A stretch of 47,143 nucleotides of DNA from Aerococcus sp. (GTDB taxonomy: Bacteria; Bacillota; Bacilli; Lactobacillales; Aerococcaceae), in assembly GCA_022768285.1 (NCBI GenBank), contig JALEMJ010000021.1, forward strand, positions 1 to 47,143, given 5' to 3'. Under the pieces are notes generated by a model, which saw only the letters and a program-made list of their open reading frames with translations, did no database searches and was not told where the DNA came from. Below are positions 1 through 8,075 of the stretch, piece after piece; the first letter of the stretch is position 1, and each line of letters starts with the position of its first letter. A program made the translations under genes and the position numbers.

Positions 1-996
1 CTGTGCGTGCTGGTTGTCTCACCGTTCGCATAGGTCTCGTCTGTGTCATTATTCAATTCACTCTTAATCTCATCGCTAGAAATATAGTAGTCATCCTCAT
101 ACGGATACTGCATGCCGGTAACCTTGTAGCCGTCATCGATCGGTTCAATTACTGCACCGTAGCGCAAAACTTCTTTTAAGTTATCGGTCGCAATGTCCTG
201 ATTTTCAATCTGGGCTGCGAAAACAAGCTCTTCATCCGTTAATTCATCATCTAATGACTCAATACCGCCATCTTCACTCGTTGAAAAAGTCTTTACAAAT
301 TCGATATAGGTATTTTCATCGCTCGTTGCTTCGTTACCCTCATCTTTGAATTGTTGGAGACGTTCATTGCCTTTCTCCCAAATATCTGCTTTGGTGATGA
401 CCTCCTGATCGCTCAACCAGTTATTGTCACCGTATTGTTGGACGGCACCACCTGGCACGCCGTAACCAGTGACTTGAATCGGTTGCAACCCATCTTCAGT
501 AAGCTGTGCATGCGCGGTAACGTGATAGTCATCGTTGTCACGTTGTATCACAAAGTAAACATCCTCACCATCAACATAATAGAACAACTGTTTAATCGAT
601 TCATCCGACTGCCATTCCGGAATAACCGAATTATCGAATTTAACATCATCCACTTTATCAAACAAGGCATAGGCGTTCATTACCATCTGATCTTCTTCTT
701 ATGCTTCATCGTACTGCGTTGCAGCATCGTTTTCATCCGGTTCTTCTTCCTTGTCGGCCTCATCGCCCCTCTTGATCAGCAGCTCCTTCTTGATCTGTCT
801 GATCGTTGGATTCTTCTTTGTTCTGTTCTTGATCATCGGACGTCGATTCTTGCGCTTGCTGGTTATCTTGCGATTCGCTATCTTCCGTCCGTTCATTTAA
901 CATCGTTTGCGTTTGATCATCTGTATTTGACTGACATGCTGCCAATAGCGTCGTTGCAAGCAGCGCTAACGTTAGTCGACATGTTAAGGTCGTCAT
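1..996 (-). pseudogene. Disrupted lipoprotein gene, continuing past the left edge
   Basis: The gene reads leftward from an ATG at 996 with a good AGGAG ribosome site. It encodes a lipoprotein signal with the lipobox LLAAC near residues 17-21, followed by a very acidic Gln/Glu/Asp-rich linker. The frame stops after 78 codons. The same kind of acidic sequence continues in another frame, then hits a TAA at 699-701, and the frame stays open to the window edge with a folded-looking domain (for example VVMNAYALFDKVDD-like and VTGYGVPGG segments). The shift maps to the C-run at 766-769, consistent with one extra base. Two separate lesions, and no ribosome site before the inner ATG at 686, argue for a pseudogene. 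I do not recognise the family; the product would have been surface-anchored. Sequencing error cannot be excluded. Confidence 0.6.
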
Positions 997-1014
997 CCGT
1001 TTTCTCCTGTTATG

Positions 1015-1049
1015 CTAAAAAAAGCGATTGGATATGCCATCCAATCGCT
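1015..1049 (-). terminator. Rho-independent terminator after gls24
   Basis: The arms AGCGATTGGA and TCCAATCGCT (1023-1032 and 1040-1049) form a perfect 10-bp stem. An A-run at 1017-1023 gives the U-tract on the minus strand. It closes the amaP-DUF2273-gls24 transcription unit. Confidence 0.85.
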
Positions 1050-1075
1050 CTCTATAAATCTAACGTGCGTTAGAA

Positions 1076-1582
1076 TTATTGAACGCGAGAACCGTCAGAG
1101 TATTTACCTTGTTCGTTGTTGTCGCGAACGCGGTCTAATTCTTTCTTACGTTCTTCTGCTTTTTTGCGACGTTCTTCGTTTTGTTCACGTTCGAATTCAC
1201 CACGCGTTACAACGTCGTTAACGTTCATGTTAATTTCAACAACTTTCAAACCAGTCATTGATTTAACGTTACGTGTTACAACATCAATTGTTTGTTGGAA
1301 AGCTTTTTGTAAGTCTTTGCCGTATTCAGCAATAACTTCTAAGTCCAAAGCAACTTCTTCTTTACCAACTTCAGCAGAAACACCTTTAGTGTCTTCTGCG
1401 CTGTCGCTGAAGAATCCTACAAAGCCAGAAGTAAAGTTACCCTTTAATTCTAAGATACCGTCGATGTTCTGAACAGAGTAGTTAGCGATTTTTTCTAATA
1501 CACGATCTTCGAAAGTTAATTCGTTTTCGTGTTCTACACGTTCGTTAGCTACTTGTTCTTGAGATTTCTTAGCTTCTGCCAT
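1076..1582 (-). CDS. Asp23/Gls24 family envelope stress response protein
   Basis: This is a cytoplasmic Asp23/Gls24 family protein of about 168 residues. In Staphylococcus, Asp23 is tethered to the membrane by AmaP, and its loss triggers a cell-wall stress response. The central domain (about residues 25-120) shows the family pattern of VLEKIANYSVQNIDGI followed by alternating strands ending in GLKVVEINMNVNDV. The C-terminal 45 residues are a highly charged Arg/Glu/Lys helix. A TTG six bases upstream could also start the frame, but the AAGGAAG site fits the ATG at 1582 best. It is the last gene of the cluster with the DUF2273 gene and amaP, and it has its own extended -10 promoter in the preceding gap. 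Confidence 0.93.
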   Translation of the reverse strand: MAEAKKSQEQVANERVEHENELTFEDRVLEKIANYSVQNIDGILELKGNFTSGFVGFFSDSAEDTKGVSAEVGKEEVALDLEVIAEYGKDLQKAFQQTIDVVTRNVKSMTGLKVVEINMNVNDVVTRGEFEREQNEERRKKAEERKKELDRVRDNNEQGKYSDGSRVQ

Positions 1583-1636
1583 AGTCAAAATCTTCCTTTC
1601 TGGATGTCAGTTTAAATAATTTCACAACCTACGCAC

Positions 1637-1665
1637 ATTATAGCATAACCACTAGCGATTTCATC
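1637..1665 (-). promoter_or_regulatory. Extended -10 promoter for gls24
   Basis: On the minus strand TGCTATAAT is a perfect extended -10 element (TATAAT at 1642-1637). A weak GATGAA lies 17 bp upstream. It sits in the 120-bp gap before gls24 and would give this gene expression independent of amaP. Confidence 0.55.
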
Positions 1666-1710
1666 AAATATAACATGCGAATTAAGATTAATTTTTAGTA
1701 AAAAATACGA

Positions 1711-1935
1711 TTAACGACGACGCCATGATTCAATCTTCAAGTACCAGCGTCTCAAGGCGTTATCATCGTCTAAGAAAACGCCGATGAAGTAGCCGATTGC
1801 ACCGAGTACTAATACGAAGAGTGCCTTCCCAAAACCGAAAATGACCCATACGATAGCAAATAGGATAGCCAGAATCGTTAATAAAATTCGGTATTTATAA
1901 TTGGCAAATAGCTCTCTGAACATCTGATTATTCAT
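1711..1935 (-). CDS. DUF2273 small membrane protein
   Basis: This is a 74-residue protein with a basic N-terminus, two hydrophobic segments (about residues 16-34 and 38-55) separated by a short glycine-containing turn, and a basic C-terminus rich in Arg and Trp. Length and pattern match the DUF2273 family, which is almost always encoded between amaP and an asp23/gls24 gene, as here. The molecular role is not established; it is presumed to be a membrane partner in the AmaP-Asp23 assembly. It starts 20 bp after the end of amaP. Confidence 0.85.
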   Translation of the reverse strand: MNNQMFRELFANYKYRILLTILAILFAIVWVIFGFGKALFVLVLGAIGYFIGVFLDDDNALRRWYLKIESWRRR

Positions 1936-1955
1936 TGATATATTCCCTCACTTTC

Positions 1956-2543
1956 CTATTTTACACGTGGGCGGTTACTGTTACGGTTCTGTCGTGACGC
2001 AGATTCCTGCTGTGTACGTTCGTAGTCTTCCTGTTCCATATCGACATCAACTTTTTCAGCGTGAACACCTAATGTTAAGTCCACTTTCTTCCAAACAGCC
2101 TCTTGAATACGTTTGGATAAGCCGGTTAAGTCGTTCGCATCGCGCGTGTACGCTTTGACAGAGATGCGGGTCTTTTCTGGACTGTTGGACATTTTGACTT
2201 TAACGTCCTCGTCAACAACACTACTGAACTGGTGAGCGGTTTCCTCTGCGACAGATTTCACTGCCTTGTCCTGAATGATCAATTCACCCAAGTCATTCTT
2301 CACAACCACTTCATGCTTCTTGGAACGTGCGAACAAGCCGTGAATGAAGAAGCACAAGACACCAAATAATACAACACCGAGGATAATGACTTCAGCAAGT
2401 AGTGCATATTCATTATTCATTAATGTATTCGCGATGACTGGTGACACCTGTGGAATCGGGTAGATCACAGCAATAGCCACGAACAATGCGACCATGGCTA
2501 CAAGCGTCCAGACAATGCGAATAAAACGTCTAAATCCTCCCAT
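1956..2543 (-). CDS. amaP: Alkaline shock response membrane anchor protein AmaP
   Basis: A 195-residue membrane protein with two transmembrane helices near residues 10-30 and 50-72, then a cytoplasmic alpha/beta domain (about 80-170) resembling an Asp23 fold, and a hydrophilic Gln/Arg/Asn-rich tail. AmaP anchors Asp23 to the membrane in Staphylococcus aureus. Order and spacing with the DUF2273 gene and gls24 support the call. It is the first gene of the cluster and has a clear GGAGG ribosome site (TAAGGAGGGAAAC) before the ATG. Confidence 0.88.
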   Translation of the reverse strand: MGGFRRFIRIVWTLVAMVALFVAIAVIYPIPQVSPVIANTLMNNEYALLAEVIILGVVLFGVLCFFIHGLFARSKKHEVVVKNDLGELIIQDKAVKSVAEETAHQFSSVVDEDVKVKMSNSPEKTRISVKAYTRDANDLTGLSKRIQEAVWKKVDLTLGVHAEKVDVDMEQEDYERTQQESASRQNRNSNRPRVK

Positions 2544-2621
2544 GTTTCCCTCCTTATCGTTGTTTTAGAAACAAAAAACATCTGTTTACGTATGAAAGTC
2601 ATCACTTTTTATACATTCTTT

Positions 2622-2650
2622 AGTGTACACTCTATCACTATTCAATTCAA
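2622..2650 (-). promoter_or_regulatory. Probable promoter of amaP operon
   Basis: On the minus strand TTGAAT (2650-2645) and TACACT (2627-2622) are separated by 17 bp. They lie about 80 bp upstream of the amaP ATG. The 165-bp gap after the LysR gene holds nothing else I can support. Confidence 0.4.
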
Positions 2651-2710
2651 TTCAAATGTGCCTATAAATTGCATTTTTCTCCGATTTTTATTGCTTGTTT
2701 GTGAACTTTT

Positions 2711-3628
2711 TTAGACGAAGCGGCTCTGCTGGTTGAGGTTCTCCTTCAACAATAAAATATACCGTTCCGCGATGAAACTGAGCTCACGATTTTTCGCGTG
2801 GATGTAGCCAATATGATTGATCTGTGAATCCTCAAGTGGAATCACACGTTCAAAGGCACTGAACGGTGAGGTCACAATTCCGGAGCCAATTAAGTAGCCA
2901 TCCGTTTCCGCCAACCAGTTGATGACGGTGGCGCGGTCACTCGCATAGAGAACCGACTGATCGGATACTTCCTGCTGCAGCTGTTCTTCGCTGTATTCCG
3001 CCGTACTGCCTTTCGACTGCTGGAACTTAATCATCGGATAGGGTGCCAGATCAGCCATCTCAACACTCTCACGCGCAGCGAGCGGGTGGTGCGGACCGAC
3101 GAAAATATGCGGTTCGAAATCTTTCAGCGGCACAAATTCTAAATTGAATTGGTCGAGCCACTGCTTAATCATGCGCTCATTCTTATCATTAATATAGAGA
3201 ATGCCGAGTTCACTGTATGCGGTGCGAACATCCTCGAGGACATTCTGCGTGTATGTCTCTAAAAAGCGACAGTCCCATTCATCTTGATCGAGTTCCTGGA
3301 TCAATTCCGCAAACGCCTGCGCCGCAAAATCGTAATGCTGGGCAGACACGGAAAAGAGTTGCTTGTGCGTCTGATTATTCGTATAGCGATTCTCCATAAT
3401 ATTCACTTGCGTTAATACCTCACGGGCGTAACTCAAGAACTCACTGCCCTCTTCGGTAATATTAATTCCCCGCTTGGTCCGCTCGAAAATCTCTATCTGA
3501 TACTCGTCCTCCAATTCGCGAATTGCACTGGATAGACTCGACTGCGCCATGTAGAGTTGCCTCGCTGCTTCGCGAAACGACCCCGCATCAGCGACTGTGA
3601 CCACATATTTTAACTTTTGAAAATTCAT
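2711..3628 (-). CDS. LysR family transcriptional regulator
   Basis: A 305-residue regulator. The N-terminal winged helix-turn-helix spans about residues 1-60 and contains the family pattern AGSFREAARQLYMAQSSLSS followed by ELEDEYQIEIFERTKRG. The rest is a periplasmic-binding-like effector domain. It is the last gene of a six-gene operon and begins 18 bp after the preceding gene. LysR regulators often control their own or a neighbouring operon, so the transport and envelope genes upstream are candidate targets (inference). The effector is unknown. Confidence 0.93.
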   Translation of the reverse strand: MNFQKLKYVVTVADAGSFREAARQLYMAQSSLSSAIRELEDEYQIEIFERTKRGINITEEGSEFLSYAREVLTQVNIMENRYTNNQTHKQLFSVSAQHYDFAAQAFAELIQELDQDEWDCRFLETYTQNVLEDVRTAYSELGILYINDKNERMIKQWLDQFNLEFVPLKDFEPHIFVGPHHPLAARESVEMADLAPYPMIKFQQSKGSTAEYSEEQLQQEVSDQSVLYASDRATVINWLAETDGYLIGSGIVTSPFSAFERVIPLEDSQINHIGYIHAKNRELSFIAERYILLLKENLNQQSRFV

Positions 3629-3646
3629 AACTCGTGAATTCTCCTT

Positions 3647-4477
3647 CTATCTGGTACGTATATCCTCTCGTCGTAACCGATTATAACTCTCATTGATTTG
3701 TTGGTAGCGGCCGGCATTGAGCCAGTTGAAATAGAGATGGCCGTACGACTGCCAGTGCCTTGCCACTTCTGGCATTTGTTCCGGTGTCTCCTCAAATAGC
3801 GCCTGCACCGTTTGATCTGAAAGATCGAAGCGACCCTTAATAAATGTCGGTAGAAGATTCTCGAAGCGCCGCAATGCCACATCCGGATACTCACGGACGA
3901 CGATCTCTTTGAATCCGACGAGAATTTGCGTCAATAGTTGTAATTCCGTCGTGTCCAATGTCTCATCACGCGTCCCCAATAGTACGCTCGCCAACAGATC
4001 CATCTGATCGAGCGCCTGATTCAAGCGCGCCAATTCACGCGTATTAATACTGAATTCTGCGTGATTCTGATATTCGCGATACACCTTCGCGAACGACTCG
4101 AAATGATCGACAAAAATCGCCTCATCGAGCGGGAGATCCTGCACATTGCGCGCTGCCGTTACCGGCTGTAGCGTATCGTTATACACAAAATACTTCTCGC
4201 CGCTGCGCCGCGCCATCTGAAAATCAGCACCGACCGGATACGCTCGAATCTGGCTGATTGCCGGTTCTAATTTCAGCAGCTCCTGATCTTCAACGAATAC
4301 TGCCGTCTCTGCAGATAAACGCGCCGTATTATCGTGAATACTCAAAAAGCGCCAGCCACTGTCCATCGCCTGTGTTGCCGATTCGCGCCAAGCCCAGAGG
4401 AGATCGCCTTTTTTCTCGTATAGTGACGCCGACACGAGGCTGTAAGTTCCCTCCGGTAGCCAGTCTTGGATTTTCAT
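3647..4477 (-). CDS. Unknown protein with DUF2185-like N-terminus
   Basis: A 276-residue soluble protein without signal peptide or membrane segments. Residues about 22-90 resemble the DUF2185 (Imm33-type) domain, with tryptophan-rich core WRESATQAMDSGWRFLS followed by a short acidic strand region. The remaining two thirds are predominantly helical and I do not recognise them. DUF2185 proteins occur as immunity or housekeeping proteins of unknown activity; no toxin gene is visible next to this one. It sits between a CPBP protease gene and a LysR gene with 12 and 18 bp spacings, so it is cotranscribed with them. The start is fixed by a GGAGGG ribosome site. Confidence 0.55.
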   Translation of the reverse strand: MKIQDWLPEGTYSLVSASLYEKKGDLLWAWRESATQAMDSGWRFLSIHDNTARLSAETAVFVEDQELLKLEPAISQIRAYPVGADFQMARRSGEKYFVYNDTLQPVTAARNVQDLPLDEAIFVDHFESFAKVYREYQNHAEFSINTRELARLNQALDQMDLLASVLLGTRDETLDTTELQLLTQILVGFKEIVVREYPDVALRRFENLLPTFIKGRFDLSDQTVQALFEETPEQMPEVARHWQSYGHLYFNWLNAGRYQQINESYNRLRREDIRTR

Positions 4478-4489
4478 TGCATTCCCTCC

Positions 4490-5206
4490 TCACATAAATG
4501 ATGACATCACACTGATAAAATTGTTCAAGGAGTGACCGGCAATTGAATATTCCAGTCGTCCCGTCTTATAGTAAATGAATGCAAGTCCGAATCCCATACC
4601 GAAGTAAATAAAGAAATGTACCCACAAATCCGTCAAATGTAACGACGCAAAGATAAACGCTGACACAAACATACCGACCCATGGATATTTTGGAAACATG
4701 TAGCGCATGATCAACCCACGCATCATGATTTCTTCTTGAATCGGTGCGAGCACACAGAACGCGAGGAACATGCGCGGAAACGTCATCGACTGCATCGCAT
4801 CATTGAGTAGCTGCTCATTCAGGGGCACGAGCTGTTCCGGATAAAATTGTGTCAGGAGCCAAGAGCCAATTGTCTGCACCGCCATAACGATCAAAAAACC
4901 CAGCGCCAGCTGAAAAACGCGTGATTTATCGATAACGGGCTTTTGGAAGAGCGGCAGTCCCGCTTTGTCCAAGAGGTAAATGAAGAGCGCCACCCACAGC
5001 AACAGCAGCACTAATAGCGACCACGGATAGCTCACCGCAGCTGTCGCTAACGCATTCGTCGGTAGGCCGGTAACTATTCCTCCGATAATGAGCCACACCA
5101 CCTGCAGCAACTGTTCGCCAAGGTACATCAGCGCTAGGAATAGCAGCGCCTTAAAAAAGTGTGCGGTTTTCGGTAGTTGATCGCCTAACCAATACTTTGA
5201 ACGCAT
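4490..5206 (-). CDS. CPBP family intramembrane glutamic endopeptidase
   Basis: A 238-residue polytopic membrane protein with about seven hydrophobic segments. The CPBP (Abi, CAAX-protease-like) motifs are intact: EEIMMRG (EExxxR), FASLH (FxxxH) and HSLNN (HxxxN) in the C-terminal half. These form the active site of Rce1-type intramembrane proteases. In Lactobacillales such proteins often act in bacteriocin self-immunity or peptide processing, but no bacteriocin gene is visible here. It belongs to the operon running from the glycosyltransferase-like gene to the LysR gene. Confidence 0.88.
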   Translation of the reverse strand: MRSKYWLGDQLPKTAHFFKALLFLALMYLGEQLLQVVWLIIGGIVTGLPTNALATAAVSYPWSLLVLLLLWVALFIYLLDKAGLPLFQKPVIDKSRVFQLALGFLIVMAVQTIGSWLLTQFYPEQLVPLNEQLLNDAMQSMTFPRMFLAFCVLAPIQEEIMMRGLIMRYMFPKYPWVGMFVSAFIFASLHLTDLWVHFFIYFGMGFGLAFIYYKTGRLEYSIAGHSLNNFISVMSSFM

Positions 5207-5239
5207 GTCAGTTACTCCCTCTCTATCTCATAGATACGT

Positions 5240-5800
5240 CTAGTGAAAATGATGCCAATTATTCTTTGTGGCTTCGATGTGTTCTTGGTGCGCACGCTCA
5301 CGCGACTGTGCCGTGGCACCAGCTGTTTTTCGACGCCGGCGCAATGTCGGACGAATGAATTTCAACGTCTTCTGACCGTTCATAATGCTTACAAATGAAT
5401 CCACCGTAAATACCGCCAGCGCAATGGCTAACGCAATAAAGAGCGTTGCCGATAATTCTTCGAACCCGCGCCGCATTTGACCATCGAACAAATAGAACGC
5501 CGTCCGATACATGCCACCCCCAGGCACTAAGGTAAAGAATCCTGGGATGAAAAAGACCGTCACCGGATGATGATAGCGCCGTGCGAACCAATGCGACATT
5601 CCCGCAATCACCAATCCGGAAAAATAGGTCGAGAGTGTCGTACTAAAATGGAAATATTCCATACACAGTAAATAAATCACCCACCCGCAGAGATCGATAA
5701 TCGATACGCGGTAGATAATTTCTTTTGGTCCTTCGATCGTCAAGGTACACGTAATGCCGACAAAATAGGCCGCAATTAATTGTGGAAGATATGCCAACAT
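5240..5800 (-). CDS. Threonine/serine exporter family protein, small subunit (ThrE_2)
   Basis: A 186-residue protein with four to five hydrophobic helices and the characteristic FIPGFFTLVPGGGMYRTAFY segment near residues 85-110. This is the C-terminal half (DUF3815/ThrE_2) of ThrE-type exporters, here a separate gene. The last 40 residues are a charged cytoplasmic tail with Arg and His. Its ATG immediately follows the TAG of the larger subunit gene, indicating translational coupling. It probably forms one membrane transporter with that neighbour; the substrate is inferred only from the family. Confidence 0.87.
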   Translation of the reverse strand: MLAYLPQLIAAYFVGITCTLTIEGPKEIIYRVSIIDLCGWVIYLLCMEYFHFSTTLSTYFSGLVIAGMSHWFARRYHHPVTVFFIPGFFTLVPGGGMYRTAFYLFDGQMRRGFEELSATLFIALAIALAVFTVDSFVSIMNGQKTLKFIRPTLRRRRKTAGATAQSRERAHQEHIEATKNNWHHFH

Positions 5801-6583
5801 CTAAAACGCCCCCTGTATAATGGTCAAGCCGATCAACGAGCCGATCGCGATCATAAGCGCGACAAAAAATGCCTCCATGGCACGTGCGCCACCCGCGATG
5901 TAATCTTCACGGAAAATATCACGAAATGCGTTCGTTATCGCTGTCCCCGGCACCATCGGCATCAGCGTCGCGGTAATCACAATACCCGCAGCCAGTGTGG
6001 GGAAGAGCAGATGCTGGAGGAGATAACTCACGATGGTAACGATCATCGCTTGCACGATATTCTGTAGCGCATCGTTTAAGAAGTACTTTCCAACCGATTG
6101 CGACACAATAGCCAACATTATCCCATCGATCAGACCAGCAATCACTTCATTCACACCACCACCGAACAGAATGGTAAAACTGATCGCCATCAAAATGATA
6201 CCGACCGACTGCCACCAACTATTATACTGCGGTTTATTACTGCGAATCGCCGCTAACGCTGTGAGCGCTTCGCTAGTCGTTAACTCACCCGCAATCAATT
6301 CTCTCGAGACGGCGTTGACCTGAGAAATTTTATTCAGGTTATTCGATCGCGTCGTAATACGCTTGATCCCCGTATAACTGCCACTCTCATAACTCGGATC
6401 ATCCAATACGGCATAAATACTCGTCGAGAATGATACCGCAACGGCATACGATGCTTTAGATAGCGTTAGAATACGGTTCATTGTGTCTTCCACACGGTAT
6501 GATTCCGCATTGCTTTCACACATGATCTGGCCTGCTAATAAAGCCGTCTCCAAAATTTCGCGCTGAGGCTTACCATTGCTCAC
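5801..6583 (-). CDS. Threonine/serine exporter family protein, large subunit (ThrE_1)
   Basis: A 260-residue protein of the DUF1212/ThrE_1 family. The N-terminal cytoplasmic part contains the family features MCESNAESYRVEDTMNRI and a later KISQVNAVSREL segment. The C-terminal half holds about five transmembrane helices including LMPMVPGTAITNAFRDI. It begins with GTG, chosen because AGGAGG lies six bases upstream. Together with the adjacent small subunit it reconstitutes a full ThrE-like exporter. Members of this family export threonine and serine in Corynebacterium; substrates here are unproven. Confidence 0.9.
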   Translation of the reverse strand: MSNGKPQREILETALLAGQIMCESNAESYRVEDTMNRILTLSKASYAVAVSFSTSIYAVLDDPSYESGSYTGIKRITTRSNNLNKISQVNAVSRELIAGELTTSEALTALAAIRSNKPQYNSWWQSVGIILMAISFTILFGGGVNEVIAGLIDGIMLAIVSQSVGKYFLNDALQNIVQAMIVTIVSYLLQHLLFPTLAAGIVITATLMPMVPGTAITNAFRDIFREDYIAGGARAMEAFFVALMIAIGSLIGLTIIQGAF

Positions 6584-6606
6584 GTTAGTCCTCCTTACTC
6601 ATTCTA

Positions 6607-7263
6607 TTACGGTACGAGCAACACACTCGGATCATCCTGTACGTCTTTCGCTGCTTTAGCGAGCGTTGTTTTGCCTGCCTGCCACTCGAACGCACCGGCC
6701 TTGATCGGCACTTCAACAAATGCCGTGTGCAAACGATCAATCAACAACAATACGTTAAATAAGTACACGTCATCATTGCCTGGCAGTGTCCGCAAATAGC
6801 CGAACAGCGCGTGATCGCATGCAATCATCGGCATCTGTAAGGTTTGATAGTCGCTCGCTAAACTGTTCAACATTACTTTTTCAACGGCGCTCGGCGCTTC
6901 GCTGTCTTCGGTTTCGCCAAAGACAACTTCAGAACTGGTTGCGATAAACTGATCCGCCATATTACATGCGTTCTGTACGAATAGTTCCTCGGTATCGCGC
7001 ACAAGAATCGCCCCATCGAGCTCGCGCCCGTGGTTCACTAAATAATCGAATGCCGTACGGAATGCCACACCGATACCGCGCGGCACTAAATGATGTAAGA
7101 CCGCCACATTAGAAAAAGCCTGCATCTGATCAAAAAAATGATCTTCTTCCGCACCATCGTCGACAATCACAATCTGGCGCACTTCACCGGACAATTGACG
7201 AACAAAATGATAATGCTTATCAGAAGGTTCACTAATCGGTAACACAACCGCTAAATTTCTCAT
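6607..7263 (-). CDS. Short glycosyltransferase family 2-like protein
   Basis: A 218-residue protein whose N-terminus resembles the GT-A fold of family 2 glycosyltransferases: a hydrophobic strand LAVVLPISEPSD, then IVIVDDGAEEDHF where GT2 enzymes bind the nucleotide. A central VRDTEELF may stand in for the DxD region. It is shorter than typical GT2 enzymes and has no membrane segment, so activity is uncertain. It is the first gene of the six-gene operon and has a GAGGAGG ribosome site and a plausible promoter upstream. Confidence 0.5.
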   Translation of the reverse strand: MRNLAVVLPISEPSDKHYHFVRQLSGEVRQIVIVDDGAEEDHFFDQMQAFSNVAVLHHLVPRGIGVAFRTAFDYLVNHGRELDGAILVRDTEELFVQNACNMADQFIATSSEVVFGETEDSEAPSAVEKVMLNSLASDYQTLQMPMIACDHALFGYLRTLPGNDDVYLFNVLLLIDRLHTAFVEVPIKAGAFEWQAGKTTLAKAAKDVQDDPSVLLVP

Positions 7264-7301
7264 TATTCTGCCTCCTCAATGATTCGCTCAACTTCCCTAC
7301 T

Positions 7302-7330
7302 ATCATACTTGATTGCATCCGATTTATAAA
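7302..7330 (-). promoter_or_regulatory. Probable promoter of the glycosyltransferase-to-LysR operon
   Basis: On the minus strand TTTATA (7330-7325) and TATGAT (7307-7302) are separated by 17 bp. They lie about 40 bp upstream of the first ATG and just past the terminator of the preceding unit. Confidence 0.45.
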
Positions 7331-7341
7331 ATGTTTCTACA

Positions 7342-7372
7342 CAAAAAAACAGCATCCCCGAAGGCATACTGT
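7342..7372 (-). terminator. Terminator after the T-box-controlled ABC operon
   Basis: A minus-strand hairpin from ACAGTATGCC to GGGATGCTGT with a UUCG-type loop and one internal mismatch is followed by seven T. Confidence 0.8.
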
Positions 7373-7382
7373 ATCAATCCCT

Positions 7383-8066
7383 TTATTTCGATAAAAACGT
7401 ACGAGAATGCATGCGTCGTGCACCAAATGTCTGCGCAAACTGGTTATCGTGCGTGACTACCAGAATCCCTTTGCCTGACGCACGAAGATCAGTCAGTAAA
7501 CAGCCGATTGTCTGTGTGGCAACATCATCCAGTGCAGAGGTTGGCTCATCAAAGCAGAGAAAATCAGGCGCCAGCATCAATGCGCGCGCAATCGCCACCC
7601 GTTGTTGTTGCCCGCCGGATAACGTCCTAGGATATACCGTCGCTTGGTCGCGTAGCCCAACCTGTTCTAACAAGGTGTTGGCACGTTCTTCTAGCGTCTG
7701 TTTATCCGAAACTGCCTGTGCGAGTGGCGCTTCGAGTAAATTATCGCGCACCGTCAAATTCGGAAATAATTGGTAATCCTGAAATACCATGCCTATACGT
7801 TGCTGATAACGCCGTTGCTTTGACCGATCCGCATACACTACTCGCCCTGACCGCTCCTCGCAGAGTACGTCCGTATCCATTCGAATGGTGCCGTTATCAA
7901 TGCGTTCTAGATTATTTAACGCACGCATCAGCGTCGTTTTACCTGTCCCCGATTCACCAACTAACATCACGATTTCCCCGCTCGTTAACCGCAAATCAAA
8001 GTGATCAATCACCGGACGGTTGCGATAGGCCTTTGTGATATTTGTCGCGACTAATTCATGCATCAT
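7383..8066 (-). CDS. Polar amino acid ABC transporter ATP-binding protein
   Basis: A 227-residue ATPase of the GlnQ/HisP class. It has Walker A GESGTGKTT, a Q-loop in MVFQDYQLFPNLTV, the signature LSGGQQQRVAIARAL, Walker B FLCFDEPTSALD, and the H-loop histidine in VVTHD. It powers import of a polar amino acid together with the receptor-permease encoded just upstream. It starts nine bases after that gene, within a shared GGAGGGG ribosome site. The T-box leader upstream of the operon indicates induction when a specific tRNA is uncharged. Confidence 0.93.
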   Translation of the reverse strand: MMHELVATNITKAYRNRPVIDHFDLRLTSGEIVMLVGESGTGKTTLMRALNNLERIDNGTIRMDTDVLCEERSGRVVYADRSKQRRYQQRIGMVFQDYQLFPNLTVRDNLLEAPLAQAVSDKQTLEERANTLLEQVGLRDQATVYPRTLSGGQQQRVAIARALMLAPDFLCFDEPTSALDDVATQTIGCLLTDLRASGKGILVVTHDNQFAQTFGARRMHSRTFLSK

Positions 8067-8075
8067 TACCCCTCC

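Noticed and set aside
351-1073. Long plus-strand open frame opposite the lipoprotein gene
   Set aside because: It has no ribosome site and mirrors the minus-strand coding pattern, so it is a shadow.
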